From the NCBI GenBank assembly GCA_023376005.1, contig CM042151.1, forward strand, positions 78,073,696 through 78,137,695: 64,000 nt of DNA. The letters are read 5' to 3'. The position numbers and the translations under genes are program-made. The notes beneath the pieces were generated by a model. It was not told the origin of the DNA and ran no database searches. It worked only from the letters and a program-made list of their open reading frames with translations. Source of the DNA: Doryteuthis pealeii. Its lineage: Eukaryota > Mollusca > Cephalopoda > Myopsida > Loliginidae. Shown piece after piece: positions 1 to 10,795 of this stretch (position 1 is its first letter; each line of letters begins with the position of its first letter).

Positions 1-404
1 ACGTCACCGTGTCATCATGCTATGAATGGGTTTAATTAGTGAGTGGAGGAGAGGGAGATGCTAAGCAAAAGAAAAAAAAAAACAAAGATAGTATTGTTTC
101 GATGCGGGACTCGCACACGCGATCGCTCTCTTTAATGTAGATAGAGAGATAGGATTGTTTGTGTTGTGTTGTTGTTGAGGTTTAAACGCCATGGGAATAT
201 TTATATAGATATTTGAGGATATATTATTCTTGATGGGTATTCAATTTTTATCTCTTTTTTTTTTTCAGTTTTCTACAGCGCAAACACATTTTTCAAATCT
301 CGAAAACGCAAACCAACAGGTATCACCACGGACGGCCGTAGACTCTGCGAGATATCGATCGATAAGATGAACAAACCAAAAGAACTTCACCATTAGAAAA
401 AAAG

Positions 405-562
405 CCCAGGACACTAAGAACCCTCAGCCACACGCTTTAGCATTAATAATGATAAAAGGCTTGGGGCTTTTACCATAAGAGCAAAAGGGTTGGGGCTTAC
501 ATAAGAGCAATAAGGGTTGGGACATCATAATACGGTACTAGGGCTTGACGCGGGCCAGTACT
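405..562. repeat. Fragment of GC-rich repeat family R
   Basis: This stretch matches the middle of the repeats at 54095-54645 and 62430-63010. Shared landmarks are the block 'accctcagccac', the recurring phrases 'aagggttggggc' and 'ataagagcaa', and 'actagggcttgacg'. The phrase with the gg-rich core is itself duplicated here. Neither end of the element is present, so this is an internal relic. Confidence 0.6.
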
Positions 563-1194
563 TTAATCTATTTCTCGGAATTTTTGAAATGAAGGTTGTA
601 TAATTATATTTTTGGAATTATTCCGACTACAGAAAAGTACTGATAACAATAAAGATGAGGACAATAGTCCGAATAATCCACAAACAATTCTACATGAAAG
701 AACTTATTATATTCAATAAAGTAATCAGGAGTGTCAAAAAGTGCAGGGCATTGACAGTTGTGTGTGGCCACTATGTATTGTAAATTGTCACAAAGATAAG
801 AGAGTAGAGTCAAGAAATTGCTTTTCAGACATGGAATTAAATCAAAAATTGGTCTTGCCTTTTTATATTGCAATAATGAGGAATCAGCACCCAAGTCTTG
901 GTGATGTAACAGTATTGCAGTTTGTTTTATGGTATATCAAGGTTTTTCAGGTCATTTTAACTGAAACCAAGACATTCGATTTAAAATTTCCATGTTTCAA
1001 GTTCTTAATATTTTCAAATTGGTATAAATAAATTTCATTAGCTTCATTTGGGTCCGATTTGGTTAATGCGTGTATACCCTGTAGGTTATTTAATGCCAAA
1101 AACGGTTTGAGTGGGAGATAAATGTTGGTACTCAATTTCCTTTTCTTAGATGTTTATTTTTGTGGATTAATTTTACATTTGATTCATAATTTAT
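563..1194. other. No gene recognised
   Basis: Two overlapping open frames of 96 codons lie on opposite strands (604-894 minus and 741-1031 plus). Neither has a recognisable motif or splice context. The string 'ggttatttaatgcc' near 1082 resembles the 3' tail of the SINE and R repeats elsewhere in the window, so part of the stretch is probably decayed repeat. Confidence 0.5.
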
Positions 1195-1452
1195 TATTTT
1201 GCAGGAAACGGACACAGTGAAATGAGTTCAATTCCTAGATGAATCAGTTGCATTGCATATAGTGCTTATACACTTGGGGAAAAGTATGGATCAATTATCT
1301 CTTCTTCTCCACACTGCAGCTATAGCGTAATGTAGAGTAGATTCAGATACCACTGGTCTAGGAGAAGGAAAACTGAATTTCAAACCATGAACTACTTAAA
1401 AATTGACATTGTGTCTACTGCAGGAGGGGGGTTGGGTAAATACATCCTACAA
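1195..1452 (+). mobile_element. tRNA-derived SINE, degenerate (SINE-B type)
   Basis: A weak B-box-like string (gttcaattcc) near 1229 is followed by a body and a tail. The tail has 'ggagaaggaaaactgaatt', 'aaaaattgac' and 'ggggttgggtaaatac', which are shared with 2140-2400 and, inverted, with 56320-56500 and 58252-58490. A-box sequence is not convincing, so the copy is old. Confidence 0.5.
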
Positions 1453-2139
1453 AGCTTGACCCCTAAAATGGGGAGGGTTTCAAACTAGCAACAACAACAA
1501 AAAAGTAAGGCTTTTTAAAGTTCAAAAGAGTTACCAAGTTGTATGTACCATGCTCTTCCCTAGACAACATTGGTGTTGTGACGAGGGGACATGGCAGCAT
1601 GGGCAAGTGCCAGTTTTCCATACAAACCTTACCCATGCCAGATCGAGTCTTATTAGACTGACAGATAAAAATAAAATAAAATAAAAAATTAGTTGATAAG
1701 TCTAACAAAAATAACTTTAAAATAAAATTATTGCATGAAAAGCTAAACAAAAAAAAAAAAAAAAAATAAATAAATAAAAAATAAAATAAAACAAACAAAA
1801 AAGTACCAATTGGGTCAGGAGATATTCTATACTTATACATTTAGATTATTTTTTTCTTAGCAATACCTCAGAAATTGCATGTTTATCAATGATTATTTAA
1901 TTCATAGTCATTAATACATAGAAAGAATCTTATCTATTAACGATGTCTCTTTGAAAATCTGAATTTGCCTTAAATCAGCCCATATTATTAATGCATTTAG
2001 AATTCTACAATGTGTCATATATATTGCTAAAAAAATAAAGGTTTACATAATATATGTGTTGGTTAATTTGCACACACACACACACACACACAGTATGTTC
2101 TTGTACTGGCAGACAAGGCTAGATGAACCAACATTAGTA
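1453..2139. other. AT-rich, no gene recognised
   Basis: The stretch contains an A-rich tract near 1748-1770. The open frame at 1463-1840 on the minus strand reads through that homopolymer and gives runs of F, so it is not a gene. A (CA)n microsatellite lies at 2071-2092. Confidence 0.5.
2071..2092. repeat. (CA)n microsatellite
   Basis: Eleven uninterrupted CA units. Confidence 0.95.
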
Positions 2140-2400
2140 GTACCATAATTTACATGCTCTATATCATGGTGTAAATGGACACAGTAAACAGAGTTCAAAT
2201 CCTGGACAAGGGTGTCTGCATTTATCATAACATTAATGGATTAAATAATAGGGCAGACTGGGCTCTTTAACTGGTCAAGATCGAAAAACTCTGAATTTAA
2301 ACCTGTTAAACTCCACTTAAAAATTGATCTCGTGTCTCATCCTGTTTGTGTTGAGGGGTTGGGTAAATACCCCTTATCAATATTACCACGGTTTCCCCTC
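2140..2400 (+). mobile_element. tRNA-derived SINE (SINE-B type)
   Basis: A B-box-like string (gttcaaatcc) lies near 2191. It is followed by the shared tail: 'aaaactctgaatttaaacc', 'tgttaaactccacttaa' and 'ggggttgggtaaatac'. The tail matches the reverse strand of 58252-58490 closely, which fixes the orientation as plus. Confidence 0.6.
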
Positions 2401-2864
2401 CTCAAACGACCTTCACTCTAAAGGAACATTATTATTATGCTAAGTGACAAAAGAGACTAAATTGTAGTAAATTAAAATGTTTAGCAGTAAATGTTATTAA
2501 TAACAAACTGTATTGTATCCAAACATTTTGTCAATAATCAATATACTGAAACAATGTCAGGCCACTTCAGTGCTGTTGATGTTGTTAGCATGAACAATCT
2601 AGCCTTTTGTTTTTTTTAATTCCAAACACAAATAGTATCATTAGTATTGCTAGTGAACAGATATCCCAATGAACATAAATGGATGGACAGAACAATGAAA
2701 TGGGGATGTTAGTAAAACTCTACAATAAGAAACAATAGGTTACCAAGGTATGAACTTGGATTTTTTGTATTCCAAAAACAAATGCACTATGTTATAATTA
2801 TGATTGATCATATGGTAAGAGTCAACTTTGGACAGTAACTTACTGTGTTATTGTGTGAGTGCTT
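2401..2864. other. AT-rich, no gene recognised
   Basis: I see no open frame of note, no RNA gene and no clear repeat match in this stretch. Confidence 0.4.
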
Positions 2865-3104
2865 AAAAAAATTGGTGGAGTGATCTAATGTTGGTATCAA
2901 CTGAAAAGCAAGATAATCTATCCCATTTCACTAGCACTAAACCAGGGAGATTGTTTGTGTTGAGGTGGAGCATTACACCTACCGTCAACTTCCTACTTTA
3001 TTGAACAGATCAGAATACTCAATCTGTGCTACTCATACACTGAGTTTTGAACCTGGAGCCCTGCGATTTCTAAGTGGCTGCTCTACCAACTGAGCTACAC
3101 AGAT
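2865..3104 (-). mobile_element. tRNA-derived SINE (SINE-A family), diverged copy
   Basis: Read on the minus strand, the element starts with an A-box-like 'tagctcagttggtagagc' and a B-box-like 'ggttcaaaactc', both tRNA promoter elements. It continues with the same body as 6845-7099 and 32004-32265, including reverse-complement matches to 'gctactcatac', 'ggagattgttt' and 'gtcaacttcc'. It is the most diverged of the three copies. RNA polymerase III transcription of the original SINE is expected from the family, but activity of this copy is not implied. Confidence 0.8.
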
Positions 3105-4439
3105 AGTAAGAGTAAAAAGTTAAAATTCCTAAGTGGTAAAGATTACAGACATGTTGTGCTTGCATTAAAGCAACTTTTCATTTTTTTTATTTATTTTATT
3201 CAGGTTCAATTGTATCAACCGCAACCCCCCCCCCAAAAAAAAAACCCCAATCATTTGAGAGTATTAAAACTCTTGGAAGAATTTAGCAGCCATTTTGAAT
3301 TCTTTCCAATTCCTTCCATGACAATCCAGATGAGTTTAGACTCAGCCAGGTCTTACTAGCAAACTCTCAATCAGCTCTTTACCTACAACACTTGTTATTA
3401 ATTGAGCACCTTTCTATCAATCGTTTTGCCATGTATTATCATTTTCTCCTTTTAGCTAAGTGGTATGATACCTTCCATTTTGTTATTTAATTAACCTGTA
3501 TCCCTCCTACCTAGACTTTACCACTGATCCAGGTTCCTTTCTTTTTTCCTAGAGCAGTTCCTAACATTGTCTTTCCAACAGATTTCTGTGGAACCCAGTT
3601 TAAGATCAGGATATTAGTCATCTCGGATTTCAAATATTACTGAGAAATGGTAGTAAGTGCACCTTCCAAAAAATTGTGATCAAATCAGCAAAATAATTCA
3701 AAGAATAATTCTGGTATTTTTTTCCCCCTGCTTCCATAAAATCTTTTAGTCAAACGTTCAAAGTCAAAAAAAAAAAAAAGGGCAACTCATTTCCAAAATA
3801 AAGATTCAATCATCAACCAACCAAACAATTATCACAAGAACACCAGTGCACAATGGTAATTGAAGATTCAATTAAGTCAAAAGAAAAAGTCATTAGTCAT
3901 TATTATTAGACAAGGTATGAAAACTGCTTATCTTTCAAAAAGTCTGTAGATTTTCAGGATTTCATTAACACACATGGATTGGGCAAAGATGAAAATTCTC
4001 TTTATTCCATTTAAAATCCCCAGTCACTCAAGATGTTTTTTTTTCTATTCTAAATGTTTTTCATTTGTGTGTGTGTATGTATGAATGTATGTGCATAACC
4101 CAATCTTCCGATGTTAGAAGACTACAAGAGATTGTGGACTCATTGCTAAGCTAAAATTTACTTTTTAATTGTGTATCTCCTTGCATTTTATAATATTATT
4201 TTTATTATCTAGTGATCTAAATTGTCATAACGTTTAATTTCATTGACAATATTAATCTTATTTACTTGTTCATTTTTTTTCTTTTCTTTTCAATATTTGA
4301 ATGTGTCTTGTTTTTTTGTTTTAAATGTAATATATGGTGAAATTATTTAAATTGTATGTCACCTATTTAATAGAAAATTGTACCTGCAGACTTTTTCTAA
4401 GTTAAAACTTAGAAAATATTAGGGAAATTTTTTTTTTTT
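3105..4439. other. AT-rich intergenic sequence, no gene recognised
   Basis: The stretch holds homopolymer runs (C-run and A-run near 3227-3243, A-run near 3765, T-run near 4430) and scattered short frames. The 67-codon frame at 3156-3359 crosses the C/A homopolymer and has no motif. Nothing here supports a gene. Confidence 0.5.
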
Positions 4440-5300
4440 TTCCAGTGTGGTGGACCCGTAGATCACGTCAGATCATCCACCTGCCATTCCCAAAGTCTCC
4501 CAGTCATCTTGCCTCGGCTTGTCACTGATACTTGACTTTGGGGAAGGAGAACATGCGGTGCGTGTTGCACAAGCGCACAACATGTAAAACAAAAAAACAT
4601 GTGCAGATATTTCTACAAGTCCCAGAGTGATGGAGGAATGGTGAGGTGTGCAGGCCCGACGGCTGGAAGCACGCATATGTGAATCTACATACACCATGAC
4701 TCGTGACCTACTTAACGTCACCTCCTTGCTGATTGAACAGTAACGTGCCTCGGCGAGGTTGTGGGTGAATGAGCAGCCCCTTGGTTAACACTTTTCACCC
4801 AGCCATTTGGAAGTGTCTAGAAAAGGTGACCTAAACAAATGCCGGTTCACCTATCAAGCTGGCCAGAAACCAGTGTTTCGACGGATGTCCACATTAGCTT
4901 GGCGAAAACAAGAAAATACTACAACACTAAACAAGGCTAAGAATAGCCACCAGGAAGGTCTGGACACCTACCAATCTTGAGAGATTGGGAAACCCCAAAC
5001 TACGAACTGGTATCATGACAGGGAGCATTTTGATATGGGGCCGACATCGATGCCCTTGCGGAAGTCAGTTTCAGCGATAAGGATCAAATGACAGAAGAGG
5101 GTGGGCTGGATACACATCCCCATGGAAAGACGGGCTGATGGTAGCTGTAAGAAGTTTGAAGAAAGGTGAATCGAGCCCTCCATCTTGAAGCGACACATGA
5201 CGGACGCCATGGAAACATTTCCTACATTGAAGTCTGACCTGTGTGGCAGGGCATGTATGTCGAGGGTTCATATGTGTGACTGGGTACATAAAAACAAGCT
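4440..5300 (+). mobile_element. LINE-derived chimeric repeat, copy 1
   Basis: This copy aligns along its length with the reverse strand of 10769-11620. In one frame near 5040-5110 it encodes a segment like the non-LTR endonuclease motif around 'ALAEVSFSDKDQMTEEG', which resembles the CFDP2-type exonuclease-endonuclease-phosphatase signature. Near 5185-5290 it encodes the remains of the cysteine-rich LINE C-terminus (LCGRACMSR). The two ends of a LINE protein therefore lie about 100 bp apart, as in an internally deleted non-autonomous derivative. Frames are broken. Confidence 0.55.
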
Positions 5301-5379
5301 GGATCCGTGGGCCATCTGCGTGCTCACAACTGAACTACTTGTAGAAATGGCCTTATTCTGTGAAGAAGCGGCAATCACC

Positions 5380-5660
5380 ATGTGCATATGTATTTGTTGT
5401 CATTTACTAAGCTTTGCTTAGTTATGACACACAGGCTTCAGATTGCTTACAATACCTGCCGATGTTTAAGTGGTCAATCAGCTAAATAATGAACAGGATC
5501 ATCACAAGATTATTTTTTTCAACTTTGTTTTTCATTCATGTGTGCGAGTATATTTTGTTATTTACTAACCTTTGTTTAGTTATGTCACATAGGCCTCAGG
5601 TTGCTTATATTACCTGCTGTTACTTAAATGGTCACCCAACTAAATATTGAACAGATAAAT
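5380..5660 (+). repeat. Imperfect direct duplication, offset about 160 bp
   Basis: The blocks at about 5380-5495 and 5540-5655 share 'atttactaa', 'ttagttatg', 'cacataggc' and 'gattgcttac'-like strings in the same order. They look like a diverged tandem duplication. No coding potential is visible. Confidence 0.7.
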
Positions 5661-5774
5661 TGCTTTTTAACTTTGATCTAGCAGGAACCAGAACTTTCAG
5701 CTTGACTTCACCCTAAAGTGTGTGTATGTGGAAGTGTGGTTTGGTGTCTTTATTTAATCACATATCAACCTTTG

Positions 5775-5952
5775 TAGGTTAATTAATAACATCCTTGTAG
5801 AAGAACAGTAGTGGTACTATTTAACCCATAGCTGGGCGGATACAGGGGTTTATACCTTTCCTACAGGTATTAGTCTGAAAGTGAAAGTAATAACGTGATC
5901 AGAGTTCGAACTCGTTTACCAGCACATTAACCACTACGCCATGGAGACTACC
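5775..5952 (-). mobile_element. tRNA-derived SINE (SINE-B) with tail type 1
   Basis: Reading on the minus strand gives 'tggcgtagtggttaat' (A box) and 'gagttcgaactctgatc' (B box). A body with 'ctaatacctgtaggaaagg' and 'ctatgggttaaatag' follows. The body is shared with 58252-58490, but the tail (tagtaccactactgttc) is instead shared with 63540-63640. Confidence 0.75.
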
Positions 5953-6844
5953 TCTGTAAGTGTGAGTGTAGGAGTCTTCCTTGATGACTAATTATGTTCG
6001 ACTCAGCCATATCTTAATGGCAAACTGTCATATAGTATGCAAATAAGGAGATTTATTTTTGTTGCTTAATAATTGTTATCATATCTTTTACTCTCAGATC
6101 CCAAAGAATTTAATGCCATCTTGAAATCTTCAAAAAGGAGAAAGAATCTGTTGCATGTGATTTTTCTTTCCATTATTAAATTCCTTATCTCTATTTTTCA
6201 TGTTTCAACCTTTTACCCACCAGCCTTCTTCAGGTGCATCTTCTATTCTGGAATGTTGTTGTAACTTGTTCTAGGCACAGAACATCCATTTTTTGCATTG
6301 TGATCTTATAGGGATTGTCTTCTCCCAAACCTGATGCTGATCTTTTGACATCTGTTGACCTTTGCACTCATTTACATTTCTCAACCATACTTGAACAAGA
6401 TTTGACAACATTCCAACAACATAAGACGCCCAATGAAGGCCTGAGGGTAAACAGCCGAAACGTTGTGAAAAAAACAAGGAAATTAGTCCAAACAAATCAC
6501 ATAGAATGATTAAAACACTTTAGATAACAGGAAGAAGAAGTCAGTTTGTACCTCAATTCTTTGACATTCTTTTAACCTTAAACTGGTTTGTTTTACATGT
6601 GGCTGTGTCAATTTCTTTATTACATCAGAGGTAGACTAGTCAGGATCTTTTTTTCTGATTAGAAGATTACAGTGGAGAATTATAGAAAACTGAAGCAATT
6701 TATTACCCTCATTTGCATAGCATAAAAAAATATCAGGTCTTATTAATTTTAACTTGTATATCTTTCATCTTTTTTTTCTATCAATTAATTTTATGTCTAG
6801 TTGTCACAATAGCTCGGATTTTGGAAGGGCACAGTTTTTATAAG
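5953..6844. other. No gene; possible Penelope-like terminal relic
   Basis: Around 6430-6480 the plus strand has 'gcctgagggtaaacagccg' followed by 'aaacgttgtg'. The string resembles the terminal repeats of Penelope-like elements, including the 'gaaacgtt' motif also present at 8385. A similar 'cttcttcaggtgcatc' lies near 6227 in opposite orientation. No coding remnant is visible. Confidence 0.35.
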
Positions 6845-7099
6845 TAAGTAAAGTTGTCAGGGTAGTCTAAAGTCAGTATCAGCCAGACAGCGAGGGAATC
6901 TATCCCCTTTTCACCAGCGCTAGGCCAAGGAGATTGTTTTAATGTCTGAGGCAGAATGTAGTGTTCTGCCTATCATTAGCTACTCACTTTACCACACAGA
7001 TCCCTGTGCTACTCCTATGCCGAGTTGGTGAGGGTTGGTATCGAACCCAGAACCTTGTGGTTCCTATTTTGGGTGCTCTACCGACCGAGCTAATGACAC
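6845..7099 (-). mobile_element. tRNA-derived SINE (SINE-A family)
   Basis: On the minus strand the head reads 'tagctcggtcggtagagc' (A box) and 'gggttcgataccaaccc' (B box). It is followed by a body that matches 32004-32265 over nearly its whole length. The tail ends in a 'ctttacttactta' motif shared with the same copy. Target duplications are not evident. Confidence 0.9.
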
Positions 7100-8299
7100 A
7101 CAAACATATTACACTACAACCAACAAACCCCTGAGGATGAAATGATTGAAAGCGCTTGGATAAAAAAATCTGGGACAACTTCTCCATCTGGATTCTGATT
7201 TACAAAAAACTACTAAAAGACTTGAATGTCTACAACTGAAGATCATAAAGAATAAATATTCCATGGTCTTTAACAATACTTGTCTAAATAACTTGCTGTC
7301 AAAAATACACAATATATATATATATTTGCATAGAAAAATTCGTTATCAATTTAAAAATGTTATCCATGATAATTATTAAAACCACGAACACTATAATAAA
7401 GAATTATAATAATGGCTCTACCAGTATAAAAAAAAGGTAAAGAAAAAAAAAAAAATCAGCCATTTTGTAAGATCCATTGTGATTATTAATAAGGAGATGA
7501 CTTTGAAGAAGAATTGAAACAATGGACATTTTCTAATGAAATGGTTCTAACCTTAAAAAAAAAAAAAAAAAAAAAAAAAGGACAAAACAAAAAAAACTCC
7601 TTGTTTTAAAAGGAACCGGAAGTAGAGTGGGAGGAAGAGGAGATTTATTTACTAAAGAGAAATTATTAAAAATATAGCTGCTCTCCTCTTAAGTGAAGGA
7701 AGTCAAGAGTTTATTAGAACTTGTGAATAAGACCCACCCCCCTTCAAAATAAAACGCCCTTAGCAGCACCACCCTCATAAACACACTCAGTGTGAAGATG
7801 ACAAAATGGAGATTTTCTTTTAGACAAATAAAAATCGAGGCAATAATTAGCCATTATCATCTATTAACAGAAAGAAGTTTAGAAAAAAGAAAAAAAAAGT
7901 ATTTGTATTGTATAAGACCAGCAGACAAATGCTGAATTTCCAAAGTTTATGTTAAATTATCCCAAGACTTTGAAATGGAAAGGGGGGGGGGACCCAACAA
8001 AAAAAACAACAACACTTTAGGTAAACTGAGAATCCAAATGTAAACAAAAGCAAATGACATCTATGACAATGCATCAGTGCAGTTGTGTGCATGGATGTGG
8101 ATGTGACTGTATAGTGGGCTATATGAATAAGTAGTAAGTCAAACCACATATATGTATAAATATGTGTGTGTGTATAGATTGGAGTAGTAGTAAGACCAGT
8201 AGTAAGTAGTATTTAATGTGGATCATGTGTGTGTGTGTGTATGCGTGTGTATATATAGTTGAGCTATTTAGTGCATACTTTTCTCATTTTTTCATTCTC
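7100..8299. other. AT-rich with homopolymers, no gene recognised
   Basis: The string 'cctgaggatgaaatgattg' at about 7131 followed by 'aaagcgcttgg' may be another Penelope-like terminal relic. Poly-A runs lie near 7441 and 7555-7580. A G-run lies at about 7983. GT-rich microsatellite stretches lie at about 8165 and 8227. Confidence 0.4.
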
Positions 8300-8879
8300 T
8301 ATTCATTATATATATATATGGAGAAAAGTAGACAAACACGGGATGTTATGGAAACTTGATGTTTATTGTCGATGGTGCAACGTTTCGGTCTCTTATTAGA
8401 CCATCTTCAGGACTTGGATATAGTTCTTACTCCAATGATGGAAATTCTTGAAATGCTGAAAACGGATTCTTTTTCTCTCTGAAATGGGGAGTGCCGAAAT
8501 GGTGGATGGTGGTACCGCAGGTGTTAGATTGTGGGGATTGGTTAGCTAAATATGTGTATGTGCGTGTGTGTGTGTTTAATTGTTTTTTTTGTTTATATGT
8601 GATTGGGAACTGGATTTGTCGTTAAGTTATATGTGTGTTGTTGGTATGTTGGTGTGATTTTTTAAATTTTTTGTAAGGGTAAGATTTGTTAAAATTGTAA
8701 GTGAGCATATGTATAATGTTATATACTATTATTGTTATTATTATTTTTATCATATATTTTATAATATTTATCTGGTTGTCTTTATTCAGTTGATATCATC
8801 AGTGTCTGTTTATGGGTAATCTGTTAGTATCTGTCTGTATCTTTTTCTTTTTTTCTTTATTTATTTATGAATATTTAAC

Positions 8880-9730
8880 AGTATGTCTATCTGTCTATCG
8901 GTCTATCTATCTATTTAGCTTGAATGTGTTCATGTCTATCAACCCATTTGTTTTTTCTATCTTTACTGTGTGTCTGTTCATCTATATTTGGTCTTTCAGT
9001 CCATCTATCTATCTATTTTTATTAAGTTGCTATCTATCTTTTTGTGTATCTGTCTATATATCTAACTTGAATATGTAGCTGGTATGTATGTATGAGATTC
9101 TAATTTTATTTTTTTTTTTATATTTATTTTTTTTTATATATATATTTTTTTTTATATTTATGTATTTATTTTTTTAATATTTATTTATTTTTTAATATTG
9201 ATTTTATTATTGTGAAGGGGGGATGGTGAGATTTGTTAAAATTGTATGAGCATGTGTGTATAATGTTATATATATTATTATTGTTATTAATAGTGGTGAT
9301 GTTATTATTGTTGATGTTATTATGTATTATATACATTGTGATATATCCATGTCTTTATCTATTTTGATTTATCTAGTTGTCTTCAATCTGTTAATATCAT
9401 CTGTGTGTTTGTTTTCGATGATTTGTTTGTGCTGTCTGTCTATCTATTATTTTTTTTTTTTATATTTTTTTTTTGTCTGTTAATATTTATCTCTATCCGT
9501 CCATCTGTCTATCTATCTGTCTATTTAGCTTGAATGTGTTCATGTCTATCAATCTGTTGTCTATCTGTGTGTCTGTTCATCTATTTTTGATCTTTCTGTC
9601 CATCTGTATGTCTGTTTATATTCTGTATGTATCTATTTTTCTATGTATCTGTCTATATATCTGACTAGAGTATGTTCATATCTATCTCTCTGCCTGTCTA
9701 TAGTCTGTTATCAGTCTGTCTATCCATAGT
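8880..9730. repeat. Degenerate (TCTATCTG)n-type tract
   Basis: Two blocks (about 8880-9065 and 9430-9730) are rich in 'tctatctgtctatc' permutations. They share longer strings such as 'tagcttgaatgtgttcatg', so they are also duplicated relative to each other by about 600 bp. Open frames here (8812-9078, 9256-9483, 9473-9664) are low-complexity artefacts. Confidence 0.85.
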
Positions 9731-9784
9731 CTGTTAATCTGTTTTTTTAATCTTTTTTTGTATGCATATTTTGAAGGGTTGTAA

Positions 9785-9785
<1 letters not shown>

Positions 9786-9827
<42 letters not shown>
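9786..9827. repeat. (GT)n microsatellite
   Basis: About twenty uninterrupted GT units lie just downstream (minus-strand sense) of the Penelope-like coding remnant. Confidence 0.95.
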
Positions 9828-9828
<1 letters not shown>

Positions 9829-9890
9829 ATTAAGATTGTTATTGTTTGTGTTTGTTTTGTAATGTTGTTGTTGTTGTTATTGGCTTTATG

Positions 9891-10412
9891 CTAAGTGTTG
9901 TCTTGTTGTCTGTTTGGTTTGTAACTATCTATGATGGTTTTACCTAGGTGTGAGGATATATTGAAGCCGGATCTAGAATTGATGTTGGGAATGTTGCTAA
10001 TGGCACTGGCTTCGAATATTTGTTGTAATCTTTTGTTGTGGATGTATGCAATCATGGATGCATTGCTGAAATTAAACCTATGTTGTGTTTTAAATATGTG
10101 TTGGAATAAACAGTTGTTGCTATCACCCAATTTTATGTTGCGTTTGTGCTCATATAGGCGTTTTTTAAAATTTCTGGAGGTCTCGCCTATGTATTTCTTA
10201 TGGCAGTCTGCACAAGGAATCATGTATACACCGGCTTCTGATTTTACTTGTTGTCGGGAGTTTTTGTTTAGTATGTTGTGTATGGTTTTGGATGCTAAAC
10301 TGACTGTCTTTATGCCTAGGTTGTTAAGATTTTTGGTAATGTTGCTGTTGGTGTGATTATTTGGTAGAATTATGTATCTGTGTGGGGAGTTGGACTGGGT
10401 GGTGTTCTGGAA
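9891..10412 (-). pseudogene. Penelope-like GIY-YIG endonuclease domain, fragment
   Basis: The frame is open from about 10412 to 9891, although its first ATG is only at 10223. The upstream part holds the reverse-transcriptase-to-endonuclease linker with 'YIILPNN', 'LGIKTVSLASKTI' and 'NKNSRQQVKS'. The GIY-YIG domain follows, with 'VYMIPCADCHKKYIGETSR', 'RLYEHKR' and 'GDSNNCLFQH'. The CxxC and YIGET motifs and the R..EH spacing are standard for the endonuclease of Penelope-like elements, which nick target DNA. The catalytic palm of the reverse transcriptase, which would lie upstream, is absent, so the copy cannot be autonomous. The reading frame itself is free of stops, which suggests a fairly young insertion. 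Confidence 0.85.
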
Positions 10413-10454
10413 TTGGTTTCAAAATCCACACCAGAAACCAATTCCAGAACCCCA
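10399..10454. repeat. Short perfect-stem hairpin
   Basis: The arms 'ttctggaattggtttc' and 'gaaaccaattccagaa' are separated by about 12 bp. The hairpin sits exactly where the open Penelope-like frame stops matching, so it marks the 5' truncation point. Confidence 0.75.
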
Positions 10455-10574
10455 CCTAGAAAGAATGAATGCAAGAATGTATGAAGGAAATCCTACACCT
10501 GATCTTTGCCATTTTTGATGTTCACCTGACTTTGTCTTTGGTTGTTTTGTTTCTCTCTTTCTCGGTTTATTAAT

Positions 10575-10795
10575 TGTTTACCCCATATCAAGAGTTTTTT
10601 GCCACGGTACCAGTTCGTTGTTCAGGGTTTCGAGAGGTGTCCAAACATTTCAGGTGGCTATTGTTAGCCTAGGTTTTTTGAAATATTTTCTTGATTTCAT
10701 CCTGGTAATGTGAACAGCCTCCAGACGCAAGTTACTGACTAGCTTGATATTAGTTTAGGTCACCTTTTCTATACCCTTGTGAGCATGCAGAGGGC
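10575..10795 (-). repeat. Duplicated segment of the chimeric LINE repeat
   Basis: This block is a second copy of about 11140-11335 in the same orientation. Both contain 'tttgccacggtaccagttc', 'gttagcctaggttt' and 'aagtcaccttttctat' or close variants. It lies immediately beyond the cysteine-rich C-terminal remnant of the same element. Confidence 0.75.

Larger units (their letters stand above)
8300..10412 (-). mobile_element. Penelope-like element, 5'-truncated
   Basis: The coding remnant (9891-10412) carries the GIY-YIG endonuclease end of a Penelope-like retroelement. Downstream on the minus strand there is a long 3' region, then at 8310-8430 a terminal block with 'cctgaagatggtctaat' and 'gagaccgaaacgttgcacc', which is typical of Penelope-like terminal repeats. 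The end abuts a short (TA)n run at 8308-8319. That the terminal block and the coding part belong to one insertion is inferred from orientation and distance. The reverse-transcriptase core is missing. Confidence 0.65.

Noticed and set aside
604..1031. Two opposing 96-codon frames
   Set aside because: They overlap on opposite strands with no motif, start context or splice support.
3040..3104. Genuine tRNA gene on the minus strand
   Set aside because: A and B boxes are good, but the stems do not close and a SINE body shared with two other loci follows.
8812..9664. Three apparent membrane-protein frames
   Set aside because: They read through TCTATCTG-type simple repeats and T-rich sequence; composition alone gives the hydrophobic residues.
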